Shown in pieces: positions 23,592-35,599 of a stretch of 64,000 bases of DNA (position 1 is its first letter; each line of letters begins with the position of its first letter). The notes beneath the pieces are model-generated. The model made no database searches, had not been told where the DNA came from, and saw only the letters and a list, made by a program, of their open reading frames with translations. The DNA is from Calycina herbarum (lineage: Eukaryota > Ascomycota > Leotiomycetes > Helotiales > Pezizellaceae). A program made the position numbers and the translations under genes. Where the stretch lies: positions 124,001 through 188,000 of the forward strand of contig LLEY01000054.1 in NCBI GenBank assembly GCA_001414485.1, in the 5' to 3' direction.

Positions 23592-24934
23592 TTACATAAC
23601 AACACAACATCCCGGCTCCGGTGGAGGAGTAGGTTCCCTCCTTCTCTTCTTCTTCCTCTTCTCCGGATTCCTAGCTCTCTCGCCACCCTCTCTATCTCTA
23701 TCTCTTTCCCGATATCTATCTTTCTCTCGGTCTCGATCGCGGTCACGAGGCCTGTCCCTTTTAACTTCCCCGCCGGCCTCCCCCTCTACCCTAGACCTCC
23801 TCACTCTCCTCCTTTCCCCATCCTTCACTTCCCTGCCATCTCTCCCATCCTCCCGCCTCCTACTCTTCCTCTTCCTACTAGCTTTCCTCTTCTCCGCCTC
23901 ACGCCTCTCAACCTCTTTCCTCTCATCTTCTCTTCGTCTCTCAGCACGCTGTTCCTTGTGCCATTGCGTGTCTTCTTCTCTTTGATCCCCTTCCAAGGTA
24001 TGGAGTTTGAACTTTGGCTCGGAGGTTCTCTCTGCTCTGTTGCTTTTCCTCTTTCTTGCTGCCGGGGTGACGATACTTGATGCTAGAGCTTCTTTCTCGC
24101 GGGTAGTTTGCATTTGTTTTTCTACCACTTTCTCTACTTCTGAAGGCGAGAGTAGGACTTCTACGAAGCCTTCTTCTGGGTCCTGATGTGGGTGTTAGCT
24201 CTGTTTTTAAATATTATTTAAATGGATGAATTATGCTTTCTCCCATTTTCCTCCTGTCGGCCTAACTCGACGGAACCTCATCTTGTCTCCTCGGGTCGAA
24301 ATCAGGTGACGGACGGCTTCGAGATGTCGCTCCTTGAGTGACCAAGAATGACTTAATTCGACCCTCGTGACACCAGGTCAAAGTCGCGCCTTCCCTTCCC
24401 TCTTAACTCGGCCTCGTCACGCGCTACCACGATGAGAGCAAGAAGGGAAGGCACGACCCTGGCCGCATCCAGAGTAGAAATTCCCCCTGCCCTCTTCATA
24501 TACATGTTTTTCTCGGTGGGGTTCTCATCGCAGTTCTTTTCATATACTCCCTGATCTCGTTCTCATCTATTCCCTCCCAAAACCGATGGCCTCTCTGCAA
24601 CAAAAAGAGAAGAAAGTATTTTGAATAAATAGAGCCAACAAACCTCAATCCTCTCAGTCAACCCCAAACAAGCCGGACAAGGCGTCCTATCCCCCCTCTT
24701 CCACTCCCCAGCCCTCTTCAAGAACACACCCGACTTCCGGAAATCCTCCTCCACCCATTCCTTCTCGCAAGCCTCATCCGTACCAACATGCCTCTTACAT
24801 CTCCATGAATACCCTTCGTTTTCGTCCTCAGTGGCAGGATGATAGACAACATGATCCAAACCCCGGTTTCCAAGTCGGCAATTGGGTGAGGCTTTCCCTA
24901 TCATAAGGAGGGTGCAGGTCTTTGGAGGTGCCAT
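23592..24934 (-). CDS. Basic RD-rich protein with C-terminal CaaX box
   Basis: Function unknown. Exon 1 (24934-24644) ends phase 0 at GAG^GTTTGT; exon 2 (24182-23592) begins after ATCAG. Together they give 293 aa. The N-terminal ~97 residues are a compact Cys-containing domain (TLLMIGKASPNCRLGN, YSWRCKRH, TPCPACLGLTERIE). The second exon is a long, highly charged helix or coil of Glu/Arg/Lys and RDRD repeats. The protein ends KKKRRREPTPPPEPGCCVVM, i.e. a polybasic patch followed by CVVM, a CaaX prenylation box like that of Ras-type proteins. The 461-nt intron is far longer than others here and contains a foldback sequence. An alternative short splice (acceptor TTGCAG at ~24588) extends exon 1 to a stop near 24500, giving an uncoupled ~130-aa protein. 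Confidence 0.72.
24383..24457. repeat. Foldback (inverted repeat) inside an intron
   Basis: The 16-bp arms 24383-24398 (GTCGCGCCTTCCCTTC) and 24442-24457 are inverted copies with one transition mismatch and a 43-nt loop. The surrounding 24240-24480 is GC-richer than neighbouring introns, consistent with a small inserted element. Confidence 0.6.
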
Positions 24935-26490
24935 GCTGATGGTGTTGTAGGGATGATCGTGGTGTCACATTGCTTTTTCGAGATGGGTGAGGATGTGTGG
25001 TGAGTTGAGGATGATATGAAGTGGGGGTTTGATGGGAGGTTGGAGGTTGAGGGGGGGAAGATCATGTGGAGTCGCGATTCCAGTGTCTTAGATCACCTTC
25101 ATTTGGATCGCGTCAACCTGGAGATTTGCGGCACGGTTTCAGTGGGGTGGCGAGGATGGTGATATTGGGTCAGGGGTAGGTAACATGGTTGCTTACCCTT
25201 GTATTATGGAGTGGAGGGGTTGTGAGACAGGGGTTGGTGAGGTGGTACAAACAACCATCGACACTTTCTCTGTACTTCCCTTACGAGTTTTGAGGAAAGA
25301 GAAGTGTTATTCTGTGCAAAATACTTCTAGTGGTATCTTGATTTTATTTTTCCCATTTTCCTTGATTTGAATATTCTCTCTCCAGTTCCGAAGCGGGTTC
25401 TTCTCATTGAATTTGCTCTTCCTCCTCGAAATAAAATACTTCTCTATGGGAAGAGATCTGGTAAAACTTGTGCTATAAATACTTGGCATGGGAGAGTAAA
25501 AATATTTTATTGCTTGTCCTCATCCACAAATGCGACGCTCAAAACAATGGGTGGTTCTCAATGCAAGAAAGTTGGCTGGTGGCTAGAGTTCACGCATTTG
25601 GAAGTAAATATTGTTGCTAACAAATGTTGAATAACAACATTCTAAAGCTTGCTGGAGATACTTCTATTTATAGTGTGAATTTGCTGTGGAAGCTCTATTT
25701 GTTGTCGAATTCTATTGCTCCGGGGTTGTTTTTCTACAGGGGTTCAATTTACAAATAAGCTACCGGAGGAATTGTCGATGAGGATATTCTTCGTTTGTGC
25801 CTCTTGAGTAAGGATATCGGTAAAAGTAGATATCGCGGACCATCTTTGTAAGTTTGAAATCTAGGGGTTTTCTCCTAAAAGTCCTTTAACGTCTCTTCCC
25901 AGGGAGCTTCACTTCAAGGCCGACCTAAACTGTGAACAAGACAAGTAAGCTTGCTCTCTCAGAAACATTGAAAGAGAAGATTTGACTTGCCACCCGCTCA
26001 CAGTGGGTTATTCAATAGGCCACCCTTTGAGTTTGTGAAACATGAGGTTTGTAGGTCAATCTCGAGGGGGGTTTTTTGCTATTGTATACGGCAGTTGTTG
26101 GAGTTGTTGATGTTGCAGTGGTAAAACCTTCAAGCTGTTGGGGCTTGGGAACAGGTTTGCCATTCTTGTGCTTGATAAGATTTTTCCCTGTCGAAATTTG
26201 AATTCAGCATAGTTGTGGTGTTAAATGCCGCAATGATTGCTCCAAGCTAACCACACTTTGGTTGTTGGAAAGCAATAGGTAGAATGGTCATTGTCAAGTG
26301 TCACGAGATCCATGCAACAACAACCATCCTTTAGTCACAAGGCAATCTAGCTACAGTAGCTTATAAGAAGTCCATACGACCAGTCTAAGTATCTTTAGTA
26401 ATTCCTTTTCAACAAATTTCGAAAGTTAAACAAGTGAAGTCTCTTCCCAAAAATACATTACTTATTTAGTTTCACTCTCGCTCTTCCATA
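24935..26490. other. Intergenic
   Basis: No supported gene. From ~25300 onward there are fragments with coding-like texture broken by stops, possibly decayed genes or transposons. Confidence 0.45.
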
Positions 26491-26877
26491 ATGGTTAGAG
26501 GTCCTCAAAGTGCAGCCCTTCCGAGAACTACCCAACTCACAAGTGGACCTAGACTACTAGACAAGAATACGGACTGGTACTTAGATCAGGTGCAAATACT
26601 GGAATCACCTGAGAATCTGACACTACCACAATTGGATATAATGGTCGAGGTACAATGTCGGGAGAGCTACATAGAGGATAGAAACAAAAATATTTATGCA
26701 AAATCCGACTGGAAGGAATGTTTTCGTGTCGGCCCCCTAAATATCAGCAGGCCCAAAATCGTTCGGAGAGCTTTATTCTTCAAAAATAACTCCAACTCCA
26801 ACTGGCTGGGTCTGAGCGACGAAAATATTATGCCGGGTGGAGAAAGGATCAACTGCAATTCTTCTTTGAGGTTTTGA
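26491..26877 (+). CDS. Hypothetical protein, 128 aa
   Basis: Single open frame from ATG to TGA. No signal peptide, membrane helix or known motif. Composition is normal (DIMVEVQCRESYIEDRNKN, KECFRVGPLNISRP), which makes it more credible than neighbouring random frames. It could equally be a remnant of a longer gene, since the downstream sequence has gene-like texture but no open frame. Confidence 0.35.
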   Translation: MVRGPQSAALPRTTQLTSGPRLLDKNTDWYLDQVQILESPENLTLPQLDIMVEVQCRESYIEDRNKNIYAKSDWKECFRVGPLNISRPKIVRRALFFKNNSNSNWLGLSDENIMPGGERINCNSSLRF

Positions 26878-27759
26878 GTTGAGAGGAAGCAGCGACTTTA
26901 TGAATTGGCCGATCTCACGCGAACGACTGGGTAGCCCTCTAGGCCCATACCCCCCTGGATTTCCCTCATATCCCTTTTGGATCTAGTGAGGAGTTGAAGT
27001 GGAACTTGCTGTTGATGCTCAGGCATGGTACCCCGTATTATACGATGCGTGTAGTGTGATGGTCATGGACAGGCTGCAAGGGACATCGCGGTCACCGGAT
27101 TCTGGAGGGGTGTCTCTGAGAAGCTCAGTCAAAAGATGATGACAGTGACTTGGGTGAATGGTTTTGGAGCACCATTGGATAGCCCCTTGCAGAAGATTGA
27201 TTGTTATTGGAATTGTGTAAAATTTCTTTTTGCACAGCTTGGTGGCACTAGCATGTAAGATTCAATGAATTGAAGATGGAATATTCGGTAAATGTTTCTA
27301 GGAAGCGGAGGTACCAAACTTTCGATCCCTGGATTAGACTCTGTGAGAGGAAGTTTCCCAGATGATTATGATTTTGAGAATGCAAGAGGGCGACAGGGAA
27401 TCTGTACATCTAGAAATGAAGAGCGAAATGAAAAAAATCCAGGCTGAATTTTCGACAGGAAGGGATCGAATATGGGCAGTTCTGCTGGTTCTGCTTGGAA
27501 CTCATTTCAATATTGTGGATTCTTGGTTCTCGGGCTAAGCCAAAAAAAAGTATACATACGAAAAATTCATGTTTTCTATGTCTCACGTCTCAAAAATACG
27601 CCTAGGAGCGTGTTATGATTGAAGCCTCGAGGAAACCCGCTCAAGTACTCGTTGCTTGAGCAAGATTTGCATCATAAAATCACCAAAAACATTCAAATTA
27701 CCTAAACTAAGTCCCTAGCTGAGCTATCCTAGCTTCAAACAATTCGAACGCAAACCTTA
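26878..27759. other. Intergenic
   Basis: Nothing recognised. Confidence 0.45.
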
Positions 27760-28645
27760 TTATAGTTCCCCTACAGCTGGAAGGACGTTTCCTACACGAT
27801 TCAGAGGTTCTCTCTTCTTAGAGCTAGCATCAAACCTTTCAAGAAGCCAACGAATATATTGCATGTTCGACCAATCGCACCTAACATTGTCGTCCCAAGA
27901 CCGTCCCTTCGTGGTTCTGAATTCTGCCTTCAATTCAAAAGGCACCAACTCGAATTCCACTTCAGTGGCTTCCTTCTTCAATTTCTCGATCATTTTTATC
28001 ATATCCTCGACAGGTTCCGTCTTTTCCACAGATCGCATCACATTTCTGCAATCGGGAGGTGGTTTCTCAACAGATGATCCATATACCCCGTACATTTCGT
28101 TGTATATCTTTAAATGAAGTTTGCAGATATCAAAATAAGTTGGTACTGCTATAAGAAGTTCGACACGTTTCGCAGTTTTGAGGCGTTTGAGAGCCTCGAT
28201 AATGCCGGGAAGTGCGGCGTGGTTCAGAGGGTCTGATATGGCAAAGCGTGTGTGTTGTTCCCAGTCTTTTTGAGCTATCAAGTTCCAAGAAATCTTTTGC
28301 ATGCGTGACTTTGTGTTACCGGCCCCTGGGTAATTAAAAAAGATTGGAACTGGGAACGATCTGTTAGCAATTCAGAAGAGAGCTTGTTGGGCAGTAGGAC
28401 TCACCAAGGGGCATGGGACCTCGGAATCCAAAAGCCTCTACATGCATATGATCGAAGTAGAAAGTGTTTTCCCTAAAGAATAACTCTAATGCTTCTTCAC
28501 CTAGCTGGCGACAAACGCGTGTAATATTGGTGAGGTTTGGGGACGTATTGTTGATTGATGAATTCGGATATCTTGGCTTGATTCTTTCTGAACTGACTAA
28601 CAGATTTTGAAGGATTTCAAGGCGAATTTCGCTGGGTATTGCCAT
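27760..28645 (-). CDS. Hypothetical protein with F-box-like N-terminus
   Basis: Two exons, 28645-28405 and 28349-27760 (donor GTGAGT, acceptor TTCCCAG), give 276 aa; an upstream AACAG acceptor would break the frame. The start MAIPSEIRLEILQNLL and the following NLTNITRVCRQLGEEALELFFRENTF pattern match the many fungal proteins with a degenerate F-box-like head ('P.EIR..I...LL', 'LL.VCR.....A...FYREN'). The C-terminal part is helical, with a coiled segment EDMIKMIEKLKKEA. Such genes are very numerous in Helotiales; their substrates are generally unknown. Confidence 0.75.
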
Positions 28646-29539
28646 GAGGGTAGGGTGGAATCTTGTTGGATTCGTTTATCGAGGGTAGTGTCTGGAGTTG
28701 CCATTATTCCAGGTGCAACGCGGGAAATGAGACAGTCGATGAAAAGCAGATTTGCCTTAAACAATATACTTAGTTCGAAGCCCAGAAGCGCTTGTTCCAA
28801 TGATTAGTCTGGATAGCGAGGAAGGCTGTAGGCGAAGATAAAATATGAAATGGGGTAGTAGGTTTGAAAAGAACGAAATGGAAGTTGGCAATATTTGGCA
28901 GACTGAGTAGAGGTTGTTGTTTGACTATTGCTCATTAGTCAGTTCAGCAGTGATGTGGGACAGACCAACAAAAATAGGTAATAAAGCAATATTCGCTCTC
29001 GCTTAGCATTATCGGAAGGTTTATTCAAGTGTAGTAGGTAAACAGAAATGGGTTGAAGAATAAGTTTGGGGCGCTTTCAATACGACAGGGAAGTGATGAC
29101 TTTATAGGCTGACGAAGTGTATGTTTGAAACCAAACAACGAGAGAGCGACGCAGACAATCACAAATCTAATTCTACTAGTGGGAATAATTATGCTGCCTC
29201 GGATAGCGCACACTCATAGCAATCTTCTGAATGGGTCAATAACAAACCATTTAATTTCACCCGTAACTTGTGTTTTATCCCGAGGGAGTAGCATACTGGA
29301 CATCATGACTAGATTATAATCTCGAATTTTTAGCTGATGGTAGTATAATGACTTGAAATTACCTCAACGCCCTCATAGGCCACACGTGCTTGTTCAATAT
29401 GGCACTCTCCATCGTATATGTTATCAAACTGTTAATTCGACAAACGAAAATCTTAATCACACTTGAGTGCTATTCAGGTAGGCACTTCAAACACAAGCGC
29501 ATAACGCCATCAATCCAAGATTAAAAACACAACGACTTG
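28646..29539. other. Intergenic
   Basis: No supported gene; AT-rich with short ORFs only. Confidence 0.5.
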
Positions 29540-30491
29540 TCAGGTGTTCATAAAAACCAAGTAACACTGGTGCACCCCACGAATGATGATTTTCTCTCTA
29601 TTAACCTTTTGTTCAACTTCTTCATTTCCAACTCCATGTAGCCACTGTAACAAGTTCGATCCTACGTGCGAAGAAGTTTTATGTCCCCCAAACCCTGAAC
29701 TCGCATAATAAACCGTATTCCACCCTCCTTTCCCATTGTTCCAATCAATCGAAACTGGCCCTGACAAAATAGGAGCTAGAAGTCGTGTATCTGCAGGTGG
29801 ATCGTTTGTAATTGTAAGAGCATCGCCCAAGCAGATTCTCAAATGCAAAGGCGAACCCGTGCTCATGATCTTTGGTTTAGCAAGTGAGTTCAATTTATCC
29901 CTTAACTCATCTTGGATTTTGTGAACAACCTGTTTGTTTGATATTAGAGGATGTGTAATCTCGTGTGATGGTAACTGGGTGACTCTTATTCGTTTCTTGC
30001 TTTTGCGCTTGGATGGCATCCAGGCAACATGTGCTTCGACAAAGAGCTCGTGGGTGAGGGGTAGAATCGTGAAGTCCATTCTTTCCCAGGAATCGGGGAA
30101 AAACTCGAGTGCATGAGAAGGAAATCCCATGTTTCCAGGTGGCGGTGAGTTACTGAATTCCTGCAGTTGAGAGAGTTGTACCCCTCCGTCTTCTTCATCA
30201 GATTGGGACTCCCAGTCATCCTTCCCTTCTTCTGGAAACTTAGCATTCTCGGACATTTTGTGGTCTTCGGAGTGGACTGAGCTTAAGCGAACAGATCTTT
30301 GGATTCCATAATGGTGAAGTACCTAGATCGGTCTTGATCAAAACTCGATTTTCCATCACAATAAAGTATTCTTGCGAAGCTGGAACTTCCCTCTTTCCTC
30401 GTAGAAGATTTTCTGGTAGAAGAGGAGAGACTGACTTTATGTATCCTGAGTTTGAAACAAACAAACACCCAAGCAACACAAGCGACATCAT
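29540..30491 (-). CDS. Hypothetical protein, possible signal peptide
   Basis: A two-exon model, 30491-30323 and 30276-29540 (GTACTT...CTCAG, 46-nt intron), gives 301 aa. The first exon begins MMSLVLLGCLFVSNSGYIKS, which looks like a signal peptide or anchor. If the intron is not real, the second part still has its own ATG at 30256 (238 aa, MSENAKFPEEG). The latter part is acidic at first, then a folded-looking region ending in a ...IIIRGVHQCYLVFMNT tail. No family recognised. Confidence 0.6.
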
Positions 30492-30673
30492 TACAATCTT
30501 TCCCTAGAAAGAGCTTCCTTCAACTTCCTCCCGATCCCCAGAGAAACCCAGCAATCTACCTAGTGTTTTCTCAGAAGTCATCTTAACATAGTCACTAGTT
30601 TAAAATTTCCATAAGAAACAAACAGCAAGAGTAAAATTAATTCTGAGCTCAAAGATTTAATGAGATAGAGGGG

Positions 30674-31139
30674 GGGGTTCGCAAATATTCGCCCGCCCCC
30701 TTTTTCACACTAAAAGTCACCCTGAACAAGACCTTTTATATACTTCACTTTATATGTAACTAACCTCTGAAAATTAGAAGCTGGATTATTTCGAAGAATT
30801 AACTAGTACTCCTCTATTAACAAAGTACTAAAAGTGTACTATATAATAAGTTATATAAAATTAAAAGTAGGTAGAGTCGGAAAAACACTAGAATATACCA
30901 AAATTAGACGAAATCTAGTGCTTTTTGAAATACTACCTACTCTACTTTAAATAAAACATAGAATAATTAGATTATAGATAAATCTAAGAGTATAAAGTAT
31001 AAATATCTTAAATCTACAGAGACATACTTGATATAATTGGTAAGATAATTATAGTAATATTTATAATAGAGTTTTAAAAAAGGTGCTTTTCAGGGTTTTT
31101 AGGTGTAAAAAAACTACTGGGCGAATATTTGCGAACCCC
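30674..31139. mobile_element. AT-rich TIR element (MITE-like)
   Basis: Perfect 21-bp terminal inverted repeats: GGGGTTCGCAAATATTCGCC(C) at 30674-30694 and its reverse complement at 31119-31139. The similarity extends imperfectly for another ~40 bp on each side (CCCTTTTT.CAC.CTAAAA..CCCTGAA). The 466-bp element has no ORF. Its interior is strongly AT-rich, as after RIP mutation. The right end reads ...AACCCCTG, so the original terminus was probably CAGGGG; the left end now has a G run. Confidence 0.8.
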
Positions 31140-31768
31140 TGCTGTATTCCGCTTGCTACCCAAGTCATAAAAACACGGAATTCAACTGAAACTCCATGTT
31201 ATGTGTGTTCCCCCATTTGTTCATGCCTCAAAAATCACTAAAATGGTTGTAAATCGGAATCCACCAGTCAAAAGTTAAATACTACTCACGCTATCTAGAA
31301 TGTCTGAATGAAGTGAGATGATGTACCCAGAGAGAATCCCCCTTCTGCTAGTGCTCACGTGATGTCATTAACACGTGAGAGAAAGCGATTTAATCTAGGG
31401 CACTACTTATACAGCATAGTTTTCACACTTGAATTCAGGTGGCAATTTTATTGTTGTTGAGCAAATGATGATGGATAATCCTTGAAATGATGGTCACTTG
31501 ATGTGGCATGTGGTGACCTTCACAGGCATTTGCATGTGCTCCCAGCCGAGGGATCTGGGGAGGGACTGGGTGGAAGCAACCAAAAACACTACACAAACCC
31601 TCTCTCTGCGAATCTATTAACTATCATTTCGTCAAGCCAATATCGCGATGAGATATCCATATCGAACGAATTGAAACCAATTCGATACCCATGAAGTTCT
31701 CAAGCTGTGTTTAGGTCTGCACCTAAAGCTTTTCCTTCCCCACACTCCACCCTCTCACGCCTGCCACG
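31140..31768. other. Upstream region of the ABC transporter
   Basis: No gene supported. CACGTGA occurs twice (31357 and 31373 area), a possible bHLH E-box pair, but not tested. Confidence 0.4.
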
Positions 31769-34150
31769 ATGGCAGCGCAATCCAAATTAAATATCCTCCC
31801 TCCCGATCGGACCATTAAAAGCATTGTCTCCCAGCTCACAACCCTATACCTCAAGCACCGAACGAATATCTCGCGAACCGTCTACTTGACACTCTTTTTC
31901 GCCCTCATCAATCGCATACGGTCTGCAATATCAGAACAAAAGGCGGCGGCAGAGCGTCAAAAGTCGTTGCGGAAACGGGCGTCTACTACACTTGGTCATG
32001 GAGAGGCGCCAAAGAGGCAGAAGGTTGAGCTGAATCGGGAATTCTTCAAGAATCTGTTCCGGCTGCTGAAAATATGTATCCCGGGATGGAGGAGCAAGGA
32101 GATGAGGCTATTGATCACTCATAGCATATTCCTAGTAGTCAGAACTTTGATTAGTTTGAAAGTGGCTGCTATGGATGGAGCGTTGGTATCAAGTTTGGTT
32201 CGTGGCAAGGGGCGCGACTTTCTAATTGGGATTGTGTGGTGGATGTTAATTGCCATTCCGGCAACATTTACAAACTCAATGGTATTTAAATTTCAATCTT
32301 ATTGATTCGGCACATGCTAATCTATGTCTAGCTTTCCTACCACCAATGCAAACTTTCCCTACAATACCGAACGAAACTCACGAATTACATTCACGACAAA
32401 TACCTTTCAACCATGACCTTCTACTCTCTCTCGGCTTTGGATGATCGAATAAAGAATGCGGATCAACTGATTACCGTTGATGTTTCCAAATTTGCGAACA
32501 GTTTGGCTGAATTATATGGGAATCTTGCCAAACCTACACTAGATATGCTGATCTACAATTACTCGCTGTCGAAAAGTGTTGGTGGTGAAGGTAAACTTCG
32601 ATAACCGCTTCGTATACGCAGGACCAAACTAATATACCATGCTAGGGCTTTTCTTCATGTCATTACTGGTTCAAATTTCAGCCAATGTAATGCGCGCTTT
32701 GACGCCTCCTTTTGGAAAATATGTGGCGGATGAAGCACGATTAGAGGGCGAGTTTCGTTTCGAGCATTCGAGGGTAATAGACTACAGTGAGGAAATTGCA
32801 CTTTATTATGGCCATGAGGCAGAAAAAGACACATTAGACAAGGGTTATTTCACACTTATAAAACATGTCAATTGTAAGTTTATATTTTCATTTCATTGGA
32901 AACCATACTGATCGCATTTCTAGATATTCTAAGGAGGCGTTTTACACATGGTATCATGGAGGTATGTTTCCCCTTCTTTAACTTCTCTAACGGATACTGA
33001 TCAAAATTAGGATTTCATTATCAAATATGTTTGGGGCGCATTAGGTCTTATTCTTTGCAGTGTTCCGGTGTTCTTCAAAATTCCTGGCGCTTCGGTGGCA
33101 ACGATGGGTGATAGAACGGAGAGTTTCGTCACAAATCGACGAATGCTGTTATCCAGTTCGGATGCTTTCGGTCGAGTCATGTTCTCATACAAAGAGATTA
33201 CAGAATTGGCAGGTTACACGTCACGAGTGGCAACTCTGCTAGACGTTATGGACGACATTAAAGCCGGCAGATTCCAAAAAACTTTGGTTCAAGACGATGA
33301 ATCGGGCGAGCAGCTGGAACTCATGAAAGGGCGTGGAACTGTCATCGAGAGCGAGGATATTGAATTCGTTGACGTGTGAGTTCCAGTATTTGTTCACAAA
33401 ATGGATTTGACTAACTTTCACAGGCCAATTATCACGCCTGGCGGCAGCATTCTCGTAAAATCCCTTTCTTTCTCTATGAAACGAGGAGACCATGTTTTGG
33501 TTGTTGGGCCCAACGGCTGTGGAAAATCTTCACTGTTCCGAATTCTGGGCGGTCTCTGGCCAGTTTATGGAGGAACAGTGCGAAAACCGTCCCTTTCGCA
33601 AGTTTTCTATGTCCCCCAACGACCATATCTCAGTTCGGGTTCTCTCCGTCAACAGATTATTTATCCAGATTCCCTGCGCACGATGCGTGGAAAGGGAATC
33701 ACGGACTCGGATCTCCTTGAGATTCTTCGAATCCTTGACTTGGACCACCTCGTAAATTCATTCCCCGAAGGCTGGGATGCTGAAGCGGAATGGCGAGATG
33801 TCCTTTCAGGTGGTCTCCAACAGCGTGTAGCTATGGCCAGGCTATTCTACAACCGACCCAAATATGCAATTCTTGATGAATGCACGTCTAGCGTCACGCT
33901 TGAGATGGAGAAGGTCATGTATGATCACGCAAAAGCACTTAATATCACTCTCATGACTGTCAGTCATCGACGAAGTCTATGGAAATATCATAGCATGATA
34001 TTACAATTTGACGGACAAGGTAAATACATCTTTACAAAGTTGGATGCCGATAAAAGGTTGAAGTTGGAGGATGAAAAGGAAGAATTGGAACTCCAACTAA
34101 GACAAGTTCCGGAGATTGAGAGGAGAATTGCGGAACTTTCTGCCGCATGA
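31769..34150 (+). CDS. Peroxisomal ABCD half-transporter (PXA type)
   Basis: Six exons: 31769-32281, 32332-32590, 32646-32873, 32924-32961, 33011-33375 and 33424-34150, giving 709 aa. ABCD transporters import very-long or long-chain acyl-CoA into peroxisomes as dimers. The N-terminal half is the ABC-membrane domain with the family's [13 protein letters not shown] motif (EEA-like loop). The C-terminal half is the ATPase: Walker A GPNGCGKS at residues 496-503, signature LSGGLQQ at ~595, Walker B AILDE at ~616 and the SHR switch. The order membrane-domain then ATPase marks a half-transporter. Introns are 48-55 nt; exon 4 is a 38-nt micro-exon. Which of the two fungal paralogues (PXA1 or PXA2) this is was not decided. 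Confidence 0.95.
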
Positions 34151-34834
34151 TCTTTTGAAGGTTTGTTAGATAGAAGCAATAAAACTTGTGAACACAGATC
34201 CGTCCCATATATCCACATCGTAGTATGCCTCATTGCCAACCTCTGATCACCCAAAATCCTGAGTTCCCACTCGCAATTTTTGGTTCAGAGAAAATCGCCC
34301 ACCCCACTCAAATTTCCCAATATAAATCCAGCATCTCAATATCCCACCGAGATGCAACTAGCCGCCTCCCAAGTTTCACAAGTCAATCACCCCCACAATC
34401 CTTCTCCAAGCGCCCCGCCCCCTTGTTTGCGACAAATCGGACGTCCTCGTTTAAAAATGTAGCCCCCAAGAGTGAGGGGTCAGACCACAATTCTTGACCT
34501 TGCAAGGCGCAGCAGCGATGTTGGTGAAGAAACCAACATTGAGTGATGTTGGCTTTCTCTACTCGAGGTGAGATACCTTTATAGAGGAGGAGATCCTGTT
34601 ACAATTGATTATTGTTGTGCCTTTCCATTTACTAAATTCTTTTCGACATTTTAGTGCTTTCGTTGTCTTTTTATTTCGTTGGTTTTGTTTCCTAGCGGTC
34701 AAGAACTCGAGATACTTTTCTCCATTTGATATTTCTTTGAATCCGATTCCCGAACGAAATTGAGAGCAAGAGCATTTCCTTCACAACAAAGTAACATTAT
34801 ATATACATTTTCGAGGAAACAGAAGACCGCCAAA
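34151..34834. other. Intergenic
   Basis: Nothing supported; leader of the next gene ends in an A/T-rich stretch. Confidence 0.5.
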
Positions 34835-35599
34835 ATGCAATACTCGACGCTACCCCTCACCTTCATCCTCCTCGCAGCAAGATCACAAGCCTACCCCTCC
34901 AAACCGAGCGCGCCAGTCTACGTTCCAGACCTCTCGTCCATGGAAAATCTCTACCAAGCAGAATTCAGCACTGCATCTCCATTCTCTCCCTCAATACAGC
35001 AACCTCTCGGTCTAAACCCAAAACCAAGCACACAGCTCAGACCCCAACCCCACGGCACAATACACATGCTCCCAATCAACCACGGCATTTCGCAACCCCA
35101 CAGCCTCTCCCTCTCTTTCACAACCTCACAGAAAACCTGTGAGCCCCTTGCACTCGAATATACATCCCTTCTCGAAGAACTAGCTTTCAACATCCTCTCC
35201 GATTATCCAACTGGAATCCAGAGCGAACCCGGATTTCCTCTTTCCTCACAGGGAACGACTTTCACACTTTCCGAAACGGTCTCGTTGAACAACAGTTTCT
35301 ACGCCAGTTTACATTTGAAGATTTTTGATGATATAGTGGGAGAAGAGTGGGATAAGGTGATTCGTCTCTTGACGAGGACCGCGGAGGGAGTGGAGGAAGA
35401 GAGGAGAGATATTGGATTGCAAAGAGGCGCTGGGAGGATGAGTGTCTCTACGAAGATTGGGGAAACGGAAGTTGATGCTACTTGGATATTTTATCAGATG
35501 GTCGATGGGATCGCGAGAGAGTGCGGAGAGGCAGCGGAGATTGAGGATTTCGGTCTTATTGGGAAGGATGCAGTTGGGAGCAGGAAAGAGGACTTGTGA
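34835..35599 (+). CDS. Secreted hypothetical protein
   Basis: Single exon, 254 aa, from the ATG at 34835. The frame stays open to 34760, but only the 34835 start gives a clear signal peptide (MQYSTLPLTFILLAARSQA, cleavage before YPS). The mature part is Pro/Ser-rich for ~80 residues, then a region with two Cys (KTCEPLA..., ARECGEAA) and an alpha/beta-looking middle (SFYASLHLKIFDDIVGEEWDKV). No family recognised. Confidence 0.72.
   Translation: MQYSTLPLTFILLAARSQAYPSKPSAPVYVPDLSSMENLYQAEFSTASPFSPSIQQPLGLNPKPSTQLRPQPHGTIHMLPINHGISQPHSLSLSFTTSQKTCEPLALEYTSLLEELAFNILSDYPTGIQSEPGFPLSSQGTTFTLSETVSLNNSFYASLHLKIFDDIVGEEWDKVIRLLTRTAEGVEEERRDIGLQRGAGRMSVSTKIGETEVDATWIFYQMVDGIARECGEAAEIEDFGLIGKDAVGSRKEDL

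Noticed and set aside
23434..23985. 183-codon plus-strand Ser/Leu-rich frame
   Set aside because: Antisense shadow of the RD-rich CaaX gene; the Ser/Leu repeats are complements of its Arg/Glu codons.
24363..24500. Possible first exon of a separate downstream gene
   Set aside because: The direct phase-0 join of 24644 to 24182 gives one continuous protein, so a separate gene start is unnecessary.
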